This document shows positions 26,932 to 35,091 of a stretch of DNA of 50,903 nt, piece after piece (positions within the stretch are counted from its first letter, which is position 1; each line of letters opens with the position of its first letter). The notes below the pieces were generated by a model. That model had not been told where the DNA came from, made no database searches, and saw nothing but the letters and a program-made list of their open reading frames with translations. The stretch is taken from assembly GCA_031282835.1 (NCBI GenBank), contig JAITCU010000006.1, positions 1-50,903 on the forward strand, given 5' to 3'. The translations under genes and the position numbers were made by a program. The DNA comes from Puniceicoccales bacterium (lineage in GTDB: Bacteria; Verrucomicrobiota; Verrucomicrobiia; Opitutales; JAIRLM01).

Positions 26932-28125
26932 ATGGGTTTGTCCAATCCGCGTGTCCGTCGGACATTCATCTGTGACAGCATGCGCCTCTGCCTCCAGGGG
27001 ACCTTGGATACGGCATTCCTTTCCGTATTCCTGCTGGTAGCTATCCGCGTTTTCCACGCGCCTATCTCGTCAAAGGCCTTTCTTGCGACGCTCACCTGGC
27101 TCGGTGGTATCTTCTCCCCCTGGTTGATTCGAGGATTGGCCCCGCTCAAATGGCCTACGACACGCCTCGCCGGCTGTTTTTTTGTTGCCATTGGGGCCTG
27201 TTTTGCCGTGGCGGCGATGACCCATTCCTTTGCGGCCTATATTTTTTTAGTGGCGCTGGCGAGCATCGCATATCGCGGGAAGGACAGCATCCTAATTGGC
27301 ATGTACATGCATAACTATCCGAGTTCGCGAATGGCCACCTACTTTTCCTTTGGCATGGTTCTATCATCATTGATGGGAATTTTTTTCGGACAATTGACCG
27401 GTTACGCCTTGGATAAAAACGTGGAAAATTATCACCATTTAATGGGTTTCATTGCCCTATGCTCCGTGTGCTGTGCCCTATGCCTCCATTACATTCCCTC
27501 GGAGCCCATGGAGGTACCCCACGCCTCTCGGAGGGGCTATCTTCGCTATTTGAAAGAAGACAAGACCTTTGCTTGGATGGCGCTGTTTGCCTTCCTCACG
27601 GGGATTGCATTCCAAATGTTGGTTCCCATACGTATGGAATACCTTGCCAATGCGCGCTATGGAATGCAGTTGAGTAATTTTTCCGTCATGCTCCTTTCCT
27701 GGGGAATTCTCAGCGCCGCGCGAGTTATCAGCACGCCCATTCTCGGAAAACTCTTCGACGCGCTACCGCTTATTCCCAACCAGATTCTAACGGGGGCCTT
27801 TATGCTGAGCGGTTATCTCATTTTCTTTTTCTCGCGGAGTTTTCTTTGGCTCGGCATAAGCGCGGCGTTATTGGGAATGGCCGTCGCTGGGAAATTCCTT
27901 ATTCATCACTTTTGGGTTTCACGCGTGGTTCCTCCGGAAGCCGTATCCGCATGCATGTCCGTGCATGTGCTCATTTCTGGCATACGCAGTCTTTTAGCAC
28001 CGCTCATTGGCTATGGAATCTTGGCCATTTCATCGCCCCGCTGCGTGGCCTACGTGGGGGCCACTCTCATTGCCCTGGCGATTTTGGGCTTTTGGTGCAT
28101 GCGTAAAAATCCCGCCGTTCGCTGA
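26932..28125 (+). CDS. MFS permease
   Basis: 397 aa, about 12 hydrophobic helices arranged as 6+6 with a polar middle loop (S-E-P-M-E-V-P-H-A-S-R-R-G-Y-L-R-Y-L-K-E-D). It lacks a clear G-x3-D-R/K-x-G-R/K-R loop, so the substrate is not predictable. Six nt separate its stop from rsmA, so both are probably co-transcribed. AmpG- or nucleoside-like roles cannot be excluded. Confidence 0.75.
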   Translation: MGLSNPRVRRTFICDSMRLCLQGTLDTAFLSVFLLVAIRVFHAPISSKAFLATLTWLGGIFSPWLIRGLAPLKWPTTRLAGCFFVAIGACFAVAAMTHSFAAYIFLVALASIAYRGKDSILIGMYMHNYPSSRMATYFSFGMVLSSLMGIFFGQLTGYALDKNVENYHHLMGFIALCSVCCALCLHYIPSEPMEVPHASRRGYLRYLKEDKTFAWMALFAFLTGIAFQMLVPIRMEYLANARYGMQLSNFSVMLLSWGILSAARVISTPILGKLFDALPLIPNQILTGAFMLSGYLIFFFSRSFLWLGISAALLGMAVAGKFLIHHFWVSRVVPPEAVSACMSVHVLISGIRSLLAPLIGYGILAISSPRCVAYVGATLIALAILGFWCMRKNPAVR

Positions 28126-28131
28126 AGCTCC

Positions 28132-28965
28132 ATGAACACCGTTGGGGAAAAACTGCGCTCGCTGGCCCATCGGCCAATGAAGTCACTGGGACAGAACTTT
28201 CTCATTGATAAAAACATCCTCCGACGGGCTTTGGATTGGGCGAATCCAAAGCCGGGGGAAAATGTGCTTGAAATCGGCCCAGGCCTCGGCGTCCTAACGG
28301 GGGCGCTCCTCGACTCTGGTGCAAGCGTCTACGCCATCGAATGCGATCCGACGCTGTACCAAAACTTGCTGCACCAGTTATCGCCAAAATGGCCCGACAA
28401 TTTCCATCTCCTGCATGGCGACGCGGTAAAATTGCCGCGGGCGGGGTTTGCGGGACAAACCTGCAAAGTGGTTGCCAATCTCCCGTACGCCATTTCAACA
28501 GCGTGGCTGGAGGGCACTTTGCGCGGTCCATTGCCCGAATCCTTGACGCTACTTTTGCAAAGGGAAACGGCCCAGCGATTTATGGCAATTTCGGGTAAAA
28601 AAATGAGCGCCATTTCCATCCTCCTCGGCGGCGCCTTTCAAGCCGTTCACAGTCATCCCGTGCCCCCAACCTGTTTTTTCCCGCAACCCAAGGTGGATTC
28701 CATGCTCGTCCATTGGGAGCGAAAGTCGAATCCGTTTATCTTCAGCGACCGCGCCTACGCCCTCATCCGCTTTCTATTTGTCCACCGGCGCAAGCAACTC
28801 CGCGGAATTGTCCAACGAATGGATGCCGGTGCGGACCGTGAAATTTTATCCCAATGGTTGCAATCCCTGGATAGCCCAACGTTGCGCGCGGAAGAAATCG
28901 TCCTATCCCAATGGCAGAGCTTGGAAAAAACCTCTGCGCATTTCGAATGTTGGGTGCCAGATTAA
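28132..28965 (+). CDS. rsmA: 16S rRNA dimethyladenosine methyltransferase RsmA/KsgA
   Basis: 277 aa. Dimethylates the two adjacent adenines near the 3' end of 16S rRNA. Motifs: K-S-L-G-Q-N-F-L-I-D near the start, SAM loop E-I-G-P-G-L-G-V-L-T, acidic E-C-D, and the catalytic N-L-P-Y-A-I-S. The C-terminal domain has F-F-P-Q-P-K-V-D-S and R-R-K-Q-L-R. The stop is immediately followed by an inverted-repeat element. Confidence 0.95.
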   Translation: MNTVGEKLRSLAHRPMKSLGQNFLIDKNILRRALDWANPKPGENVLEIGPGLGVLTGALLDSGASVYAIECDPTLYQNLLHQLSPKWPDNFHLLHGDAVKLPRAGFAGQTCKVVANLPYAISTAWLEGTLRGPLPESLTLLLQRETAQRFMAISGKKMSAISILLGGAFQAVHSHPVPPTCFFPQPKVDSMLVHWERKSNPFIFSDRAYALIRFLFVHRRKQLRGIVQRMDAGADREILSQWLQSLDSPTLRAEEIVLSQWQSLEKTSAHFECWVPD

Positions 28966-29063
28966 ATTTTACCCCGATGGAGGATGATCTTCCATAAGTG
29001 TCTTCCGCTTGGCTCACGTCACAGTCAAGCTTGTGAGAGACTTTTTCCATCGGGGTTAACTTT
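28966..29063. repeat. MITE-like inverted-repeat element, copy 2
   Basis: Ends ACCCCGATGGA and TCCATCGGGGT are inverted copies. The interior holds a second stem (GCTTGGCT / AGTCAAGC). About 70 nt match the reverse complement of 1532-1606. It begins right at the rsmA stop codon and could act as its terminator. Confidence 0.65.
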
Positions 29064-29136
29064 AGGGAAACCACGACGCCAAACCGCAGAGCCGCCCGGG
29101 GCAGCTGCGATAAATCTTTTTGTGCGTCAGTGTCCG

Positions 29137-29985
29137 CTACCGTGCCGTGTCAAAAAGATCATCCTCATCGAAAAATTTCAGCAAATCATCTTCGGAGGCG
29201 GATGTTTGGGCTTTTTCATCGGTTTTTACCTCGCGCACCGGTGTCTTAAATCCTCTTGCATTGGGCCGACCTGTGACGATGGACAACTTCTGCCCCTCAC
29301 GGATATGATCCGCCTGCGTTATGCCATTGCGGTCCATCAACTCACGTAGCGTCATACCATAAGCTGCGGCGATGGAGGACAGCGTGTCCCCCCGGCGCAC
29401 CACGTAGACATTCTTTGGCTCTTCATTTAGAACGCTGAGTTCCCGCATGGGGTGGTTCGCCCGCACCGCGGGGACAATAATTTTTTGCCCGGCGATAAGC
29501 GTATCCCCGGGGATGGAATTAAGTTGGCGGATTTCTGCAACGGAGCAGCCGCTTCTCCGGGCAATAGCCGTTAGAGTATCTCCGCGGCAAACCACGTAAA
29601 ATTCCGTATTGGGCGGCGCCTTGCGGATGGGGATTTGCAACTCCTGTCCCACGCGCAACACATCTTCCCGTCCCGCGCCGTTAGCCGCCAAAAGATCCCG
29701 TAGTGGAACATTATAGCTCTGCGCAATGCGCCAGTAACTGTCACCTTTGGCGACGGTATAGTTTTCATAGGTCAGGGATTCATAGGAAGGTTTTCTGGGG
29801 CGCATGCGCAGGTTTTCGCCTTCGTAAATGTCAGCCGGCTGTGGCTGCTGCGTCCGGTAGGAAACGGTACGTTCATAGGATCGCTCTTTTGTGGTCTCGC
29901 ATCCAGTTGTGCCAAACAGAACTACGCCACCCAAAAGGAAAAACTGCCACAATTTCTTGCCAGCATACATGGAAACCCATGTCAT
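29137..29985 (-). CDS. Triple-LysM lipoprotein
   Basis: 282 aa. Signal sequence K-K-L-W-Q-F-F-L-L-G-G-V-V-L-F-G-T-T-G-C29, a plausible though weak lipobox. Three LysM domains, about 75-120, 129-173 and 193-237, each with the Y-x-V-x-x-G-D-T/S-x-x-x-I-A pattern, should bind peptidoglycan. The linker is Pro- and Gln-rich. No hydrolase domain is present, so it is a wall-binding anchor rather than an enzyme. M6 (29970) is an alternative start. It lies 48 bp downstream of uppS on the same strand. Confidence 0.8.
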   Translation of the reverse strand: MTWVSMYAGKKLWQFFLLGGVVLFGTTGCETTKERSYERTVSYRTQQPQPADIYEGENLRMRPRKPSYESLTYENYTVAKGDSYWRIAQSYNVPLRDLLAANGAGREDVLRVGQELQIPIRKAPPNTEFYVVCRGDTLTAIARRSGCSVAEIRQLNSIPGDTLIAGQKIIVPAVRANHPMRELSVLNEEPKNVYVVRRGDTLSSIAAAYGMTLRELMDRNGITQADHIREGQKLSIVTGRPNARGFKTPVREVKTDEKAQTSASEDDLLKFFDEDDLFDTAR

Positions 29986-30033
29986 CTAGCCTTTTTTTAA
30001 AGGCAACGGAAAACTCGCCAAGATGTGGGAAAT

Positions 30034-30753
30034 TCAGGTTTCTTTAGAAATCAGCCCTCCACCCCAGCGCCGGTCTCTGGAGGCATAAAAATCCAGGGCC
30101 AGTTGGAACGTTTCTCCGGTGAAATCCGGCCAAAGGGTTGGGGTAAAAAAAATTTCCGCGTAGGCCATTTGGAGCAGCATGAAATTGCTTAGCCGCTGTT
30201 CGCCGGAGGTTCGGATGACTAGGTCGATGTCCGGGACATGGCGTGTGTCTAGGTAACGGGAAAAATTTTCCCAGGTCCATTGGGCAAAATCGACGGACGA
30301 AGTGCTTTCTGCCATTTTTCGCGCGGCCCGAACCACCTCATCGCGGCCACCGTAATTGAGGGCCAGAATAAGATGGAAATCATCCTCGCCTTTTGTTTTT
30401 TCCTCCAGTTGCCGCAACCGGCGCACAAGGACTGCCGGCAGGCCGTCGTCGGAGCCGATCCAATGGAACCGTGCCCGGGCGTCTAAAATTTCACGGGCAT
30501 TGCGCTGGGCAGCATTTAAGAAGATACGCATTAGCCCTTGCACTTCGTCGGACGAGCGCCGCCAGTTCTCCGTTGAGAACCCGAAAAGGCTTAGGTACCG
30601 AATCCCGGACTGGCGGAAGATCTTGAAATTTTTTCGCAGGGCGCGCGCGCCGGCCCGATGGCCGGCAAGTCTGGGAAGTCCCCTCCGCTGTGCCCAGCGG
30701 CCGTTGCCGTCAAGAATTATGGCCACGTGCACGGGGAATGGGCGACTGTTCAT
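30034..30753 (-). CDS. uppS: Undecaprenyl diphosphate synthase
   Basis: 239 aa cis-prenyltransferase making the C55 carrier for peptidoglycan and LPS sugars. The N terminus has I-I-L-D-G-N-G-R-W-A with the catalytic Asp, then G-H-R-A-G. Further motifs are L-F-G-F-S-T-E-N-W-R-R and the C-terminal D-L-V-I-R-T-S-G-E-Q-R-L-S-N-F. The family often has D-G-N-x-R-W-A, which is kept here. AGGA lies before the ATG. Confidence 0.95.
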   Translation of the reverse strand: MNSRPFPVHVAIILDGNGRWAQRRGLPRLAGHRAGARALRKNFKIFRQSGIRYLSLFGFSTENWRRSSDEVQGLMRIFLNAAQRNAREILDARARFHWIGSDDGLPAVLVRRLRQLEEKTKGEDDFHLILALNYGGRDEVVRAARKMAESTSSVDFAQWTWENFSRYLDTRHVPDIDLVIRTSGEQRLSNFMLLQMAYAEIFFTPTLWPDFTGETFQLALDFYASRDRRWGGGLISKET

Positions 30754-30893
30754 TCCTGGGAATGGTCATTTTCAAATTACGCCCCTGTCAAGACAGGGAA
30801 GGTCGAGCGAGATATCAATATCGTTAATGGCCTTGCGAAAATCTTGTAACAGAACTCTTGCGCCGTAGGAACTTATTCCCACCCTTGGCTGGC

Positions 30894-31292
30894 ATGGAGC
30901 GCTTCTTCGATAAGCCGGATTTTGGGAAATTGGTTATTCGGGTTGTTTTGGGGCTTATTACCGCCTGGTACGGGGTCAAAATGCTTGGCGGGGGCCGATC
31001 GGCGATCGTCATTTTGGATCGTCCATTTTCCCTATTCACGTTTACACTGGAACCGCGGGTCTGGATCCTGCTTACCGCCGTAATCTACGTTATCACGGGC
31101 ATACTGTTCATGGCCGGGTGCCTCTTCAAAACGTGCTGCACGGCGTTAGCCGCGACGGAACTGATTCTCATCCGGCAATCTTTTTTTGTGAAGCCCGACG
31201 AGGTCGACTTGCTCATATTGCACACGGTTCTGGCCGCCGTTTACTTTGGCTTCCTTTTTATGCAACCTGGGCGATTTTCTGCAAATTCGTGA
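30894..31292 (+). CDS. Small four-helix membrane protein (DoxX-like)
   Basis: 132 aa from the ATG at 30894 (144 aa from 30858). Four hydrophobic segments: V-I-R-V-V-L-G-L-I-T-A-W-Y-G-V, I-L-L-T-A-V-I-Y-V-I-T-G-I-L-F, C-T-A-L-A-A-T-E-L-I-L-I and I-L-H-T-V-L-A-A-V-Y-F-G. Size and layout resemble DoxX/SURF4-like proteins, but no diagnostic motif is seen. It is divergent from uppS and convergent with the antiporter gene. Confidence 0.5.
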   Translation: MERFFDKPDFGKLVIRVVLGLITAWYGVKMLGGGRSAIVILDRPFSLFTFTLEPRVWILLTAVIYVITGILFMAGCLFKTCCTALAATELILIRQSFFVKPDEVDLLILHTVLAAVYFGFLFMQPGRFSANS

Positions 31293-31316
31293 CTCCCCAG
31301 CCCATATCCATCAGGG

Positions 31317-32642
31317 TCATGTGCCACGTTTGAGCGACGTTTGTGACCAATTCATTGTGAAAAACGCCAGGCTGACCCCGGCGCATGCAATGCAAAATAG
31401 AATGGCGTAACCCCAGCCGAAATGGTCCGTAATCAGACCGATGCCAAAGCCCGAAAAGATAGCCCCGGCGTAACCAAACAGTCCCGTAAGGCCGTTGGCC
31501 GTGGCAGCTGCCCTTGCGGAACCAAATTCCGCACCGGCGACTCCGGCAAGTGTCTGTGGGCCGTAAACAAAAAACCCGATGACACCCAGAAGAAAAGTAT
31601 CAAAAACTGGATGATGCCCTGGCGTACCCCAAAATAGGAGGAGGAAAAAAATAAGGAACACCATGAATATGGCACAAACCGCATTGCGCTTACCGCCCGC
31701 CCAGCGATCGGAGATATACCCGGCGGCGATCCCGGCGGCGATTCCAGTGATTTCGAAAAAGGCCGTTTGCAGGCTAGATCCCATGGCGGAGGATCCGCGC
31801 GCCTCCTGGAGGAAGGTTGGCGCCCAGTTAAAAAAGCCCATGCGAACCACGTATAGGAAAAAGTTCGCCCAGCAAACTAGCCACAAGGCTCGATTGGGCA
31901 AAATATGGTTATAGAAAATCTCCCTGAAAGTCGCGTGATTTCTGGAAGCGATCCCAGAGGTTGCCTTCACCGCCTTCCCGTCGGATAAAGGAGGAAGCCC
32001 CTCCGATTCGGGGGTATCGCAGAGGCGGTTTAAAAGAAAAACCGCTATAACCAAGCAAACGACGGCGGGAACAAAAAAAATGGACTGCCAGCCAAAGTGT
32101 TTCCCAAGCCAAGCGCCACCGACGAGGATCGTTATGCTGCCAATCTGGTGGGAGGCATTGACCACCCCCCAATAGGTTCCAAGCTGCGTGGGAGCGAACC
32201 AGTTGGTCATCAACCGGGCGATTGGGGGCCATCCCGTCGCCTGAAACAGCCCATTGAAGGAATAAAAAATGGCGATGAGAAAGAGGGGGGGGACGGCGAC
32301 GTGGAAATGGGAGTAGAGCCCGACCGAAAAAGCTGGCGCAAACCCAATGGCAATGCTCATGAGCGAGGCCAGAATGAGCCCGCCCGCCATGTAATATCGG
32401 ACATTAACCCGATCACACAATGCGCCGCTGAAAAACTTTCCCATTCCATAAATTACCGGGAACGCGCTAAAAACCCAACCCACCTGTGTTTTGGTATAGC
32501 CAAATTCTTTGAGCATGAGGGGCACGGCGATTTGAATATTTTGTCTCACCAGATAAAATGCCGCGTACCCTATGATCAGGGTGTAGAGCAGTCGCACCCG
32601 CCAGTAGGAATAGCGCGACTCAACCTGTGAAGCCGGAACCAT
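31317..32642 (-). CDS. Organophosphate:phosphate antiporter (GlpT/UhpC-like MFS)
   Basis: 441 aa from the ATG at 32642, which has GAGGGGG seven nt upstream; an ATG ten codons earlier is also open. The OPA-family opening G-Y-A-A-F-Y-L-V-R-Q-N is clear, followed by G-Y-T-K-T-Q-V-G-W and G-K-F-F-S-G-A-L-C-D-R. About 12 helices. In host-associated PVC bacteria such carriers import glucose-6-phosphate or glycerol-3-phosphate from host cytoplasm; the substrate here is unproven. No partner enzymes are nearby. Confidence 0.82.
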   Translation of the reverse strand: MVPASQVESRYSYWRVRLLYTLIIGYAAFYLVRQNIQIAVPLMLKEFGYTKTQVGWVFSAFPVIYGMGKFFSGALCDRVNVRYYMAGGLILASLMSIAIGFAPAFSVGLYSHFHVAVPPLFLIAIFYSFNGLFQATGWPPIARLMTNWFAPTQLGTYWGVVNASHQIGSITILVGGAWLGKHFGWQSIFFVPAVVCLVIAVFLLNRLCDTPESEGLPPLSDGKAVKATSGIASRNHATFREIFYNHILPNRALWLVCWANFFLYVVRMGFFNWAPTFLQEARGSSAMGSSLQTAFFEITGIAAGIAAGYISDRWAGGKRNAVCAIFMVFLIFFLLLFWGTPGHHPVFDTFLLGVIGFFVYGPQTLAGVAGAEFGSARAAATANGLTGLFGYAGAIFSGFGIGLITDHFGWGYAILFCIACAGVSLAFFTMNWSQTSLKRGT

Positions 32643-32851
32643 CGGCGTCCCCCTCGCCTGCACAAAAGCCATTTTCGCAGCAAAAAAGGATGTTCCCAGA
32701 ATTCAAGCCCATTGTTAGCGCCAGGAACGGGATTATTTTTGGAAATTTTCCCGGGGAGAAACTCCCGGACTTCCCACAGTACCATAGCCCATTTGTTACG
32801 GTAAATTTCCGCGGCAAGTTGATGTTCGTCCGCAAACTTGAGTTTATAAAT

Positions 32852-32972
32852 TTACCCCGATGGAAAAAGTCTAAAAACCCAGGTTTATGGCCACCATAGC
32901 TACCCCGATTACCGCTTTGGCAGCGGCCCAGGTGCGAAATCTGGAAAAATCCTCACCGACTAAACTTTTTAA
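32852..32972 (-). pseudogene. Transposase tail with IS end
   Basis: The minus strand reads L-V-G-E-D-F-S-R-F-R-T-W-A-A-A-K-A-V-I-G and on to N-L-G-F and a stop at 32871-32873. This is nearly the same as 2010-2112. The stop runs into TTTACCCCGATGGAAAAAGT (32852-32870 region), the tip shared with the small inverted-repeat elements. It shows that the tip is the IS end. Confidence 0.6.
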
Positions 32973-32978
32973 TTTTTA

Positions 32979-33034
32979 CCCCGATGGAAAAAGTCCCTCA
33001 TAGTCAAGTCTATGAGGGACTTTTTCCATCGGGG
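32979..33034. repeat. Perfect 25-bp palindrome (fused IS tips)
   Basis: CCCCGATGGAAAAAGTCCCT continues to a 25-nt arm (32979-33003), a 6-nt loop TCAAGT, and an exact inverted arm (33010-33034). It is the shortest member of the MITE-like family: two tips joined head to head. Confidence 0.8.
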
Positions 33035-33209
33035 CATAAATTTGACAAACCGCGTAAAATTTCCCTCATTGGCACTAACGTAGCCTTTGACGCGAATCCA
33101 AGCTCGCCAAAAAATGCTTGACTTTCATGGGGCGAACATTAGACAGGGTACCGTATGAATTTTTTATTTGAGTCAGCAATTATAGTCCGGCCGGCGTGAC
33201 TATACAGAT
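33035..33209. other. Gene-free spacer
   Basis: No reading frame, hairpin with T run or repeat is recognised in this stretch, apart from an AT-rich TTTTTTATTTGAG patch near 33160. Confidence 0.4.
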
Positions 33210-33504
33210 CCCGGGGGCCTCGGACGACCTTGGATATATATTGCCGATGTCTCGGGCGTAGCAACGCTATTCCCGAGGAAGGAGCGGCGGCGTGGAGATA
33301 ACAATGACATGCGCTTTGCTTCTTAGCTCGGATACGTATTTAGTGGCGTTACGGTGAGGGCATTTTACCGCTTTTCGCCATCTGCCCAGATGGCAAAAAA
33401 TGGCATTCGTTCTTTGACAGAAATATTAGTGTGAGTTGCAAAGCGCTGCTCGGGGAAGGTTTAATAGTGACTAGCTATGCTTAATTGCATCTCGCTAATT
33501 AGCC
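33210..33504 (-). repeat. Structured intergenic repeat, copy Y
   Basis: Inverted counterpart of 12405-12700. It holds a perfect 7-bp hairpin GCCATCT-GCCC-AGATGGC at 33377-33394, where copy X has CCAC/GTGG. A CTCGGG/CCCGAG stem lies around 33250-33280. No shared coding frame. The element ends in CTAATTAGCC at 33495-33504. Confidence 0.5.
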
Positions 33505-33642
33505 GTAAACACCTTATGCATAGTTGACGGTCGCTATCGCGATGCGAGATTGCTGCAAAGCAGCCTCAAAACCGCGATTGGGAATACTCGAGTCAAGGGC
33601 TGTGTCCACGGGGAGTACTTCGAGGCGTTATTTGCTTGGGCG

Positions 33643-33972
33643 TTAAAGTTCATTAGCGTCATTCCCAGCAAGTAGATGCATGTGCATGTGGGGTACGATT
33701 TGTCCAGCGGATTTCCCGTTGTTGATAACGACGCGGTAACCGTTTTCGCCGTACTTTTCTCCCATTTTATGTGCTATCCAGAGTAAATGGCCCAGAAGCG
33801 ACACATCCCCTTCGGTCGCTGCCATCAAATTTTCCAAAGGCTTCCGCGGAATAATGAGCAAGTGCACGGGAGCCTTCGGTGCGATGTCCCAGATCACAAA
33901 ACATAGATCGTCTTCGTGAATAATATCCGATGGAATTTCCCGATTCGCGATCTTTTCAAATACGGTAGTCAT
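33643..33972 (-). CDS. HIT-family hydrolase (HinT-like)
   Basis: 109 aa from the ATG at 33972 (M-T-T-V-F-E-K-I-A-N-R-E-I-P). The histidine triad is H-M-H-M-H-L-L-A-G; N-N-G-K-S-A-G-Q and L-I-I-P-R-K-P are typical of HinT purine nucleoside phosphoramidases. The frame runs on upstream inside the DJ-1 gene, but that part is out of register with it and not real. It follows the DJ-1 gene by 17 nt on the same strand. Confidence 0.93.
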   Translation of the reverse strand: MTTVFEKIANREIPSDIIHEDDLCFVIWDIAPKAPVHLLIIPRKPLENLMAATEGDVSLLGHLLWIAHKMGEKYGENGYRVVINNGKSAGQIVPHMHMHLLAGNDANEL

Positions 33973-33989
33973 GTTGTTCCCTTTTTTTG

Positions 33990-34511
33990 TTATATGCCGA
34001 CGGCAACGGGTCCACCAGTTAGGTACTTGGCGACCGCAAGGGCAAAATCGATGGCCGCGCGCGGTCCATTTGCCGTAATGAGGTTCCCGTCTTCCACCAC
34101 GGGCTTTTCCTGTGGCGGCTCGGATAACGCCCCGTGGATGCACGGATGTGCCGCGTACTTGCGCCCTTTCAACAACTTTGCATCTTCGAGCAGGATGGGT
34201 GCCGCGCAAATGGCGGCAACTAGCTTCCGACCGTGCGAAAAAGACGTGACAAGCTGCTGCAATTTTTCATTCCCTCTCAGCGGAAAAACCCCAGCTCCGC
34301 CAGGAATCAAAATGGCATCAAAATCCCCTTCGTCGAAATTTTCAATAAGGCCATCGGCTACCACCCCAATGCCATGGGCTCCAACAACCAACAACTTATT
34401 TCCCATGGTTGCCGTTGTAACCGCAACCCCCGCGCGGCGGAGAATGTCTACAGATACAACCGCTTCGATTTCTTCAAAATCACTAAAAAGGACGACCAAA
34501 CACCTTTTCAC
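33990..34511 (-). CDS. DJ-1/PfpI family protein
   Basis: 173 aa. F-E-E-I-E-A near the N terminus holds the conserved Glu, A-A-I-C-A-A-P the nucleophile Cys at the elbow, and T-A-N-G-P-R-A-A-I-D-F the C-terminal family signature. This set fits the YajL/DJ-1 branch (chaperone, glyoxalase or deglycase activity reported in the family; activity here unproven). The first gene of a two-gene unit with the HIT protein. Confidence 0.9.
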   Translation of the reverse strand: MKRCLVVLFSDFEEIEAVVSVDILRRAGVAVTTATMGNKLLVVGAHGIGVVADGLIENFDEGDFDAILIPGGAGVFPLRGNEKLQQLVTSFSHGRKLVAAICAAPILLEDAKLLKGRKYAAHPCIHGALSEPPQEKPVVEDGNLITANGPRAAIDFALAVAKYLTGGPVAVGI

Positions 34512-34764
34512 GGCCCAACCGTACCACGGCGCGATTCAAATTCAACTTCGTTCGCAAAATTCATAATTTTAAAGCTAATTTGGAAAAGTAATTCACAAAT
34601 TTATCGACTTTACATTTCGGGTTTTTTCACGGTGTACACCGCTCATAGCAAATTGAAACGGCTACTCCCAGGAAAAAAATAGCCTCGTATCAACGGAAAC
34701 ATTGCAATGCAATATGGAGACAATTTTCCTTGAGGATTATAAAACAAATGCATAACATGCATTC

Positions 34765-35091
34765 ATGACAATAATCAGCATCACATTGGCCCATGACATC
34801 GACTACGGTACCGCATTTGCAATTAAAGAATTGAGCGACTGTTTCCGAGGTACTGACATAACTATCCTTCATTCTGGGAAATTGGTAAGTGGGAATAATC
34901 TCCTCAACTTGCTTGCGCTTGCTGCGAAAACTGGAACTCCATGCTTGCTCATCGCGTCGGGGGCTTCCGAATCCCAGGCCATCGAAGAGCTCAAACTCGT
35001 GCTTGCCGTATCAAATAACACGCCACCGTTTCCATCCAAACTGGCTAGAGGGAATTTGACGACGCCCGCTAGTAAGACCTTGCCCAAATGA
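34765..35091 (+). CDS. HPr-fold protein without phosphorylation sites
   Basis: 108 aa. It aligns to HPr without gaps through residue 20: I-T-L ... D-Y14-G15-T-A17-F-A, then G-K-L-V-S-G-N-N-L-L-N-L-L-A-L-A-A, T-P-C-L-L-I-A-S-G-A and E-S-Q-A-I-E-E-L. HPr His15 is Gly, Arg17 is Ala, and regulatory Ser46 is Asn. So it cannot carry phosphate in the PTS manner and may be a regulatory or structural relic. A 20-residue tail is added. Its 3' end overlaps the convergent proS by 23 bp. A weak ribosome site precedes the ATG. Confidence 0.65.
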   Translation: MTIISITLAHDIDYGTAFAIKELSDCFRGTDITILHSGKLVSGNNLLNLLALAAKTGTPCLLIASGASESQAIEELKLVLAVSNNTPPFPSKLARGNLTTPASKTLPK

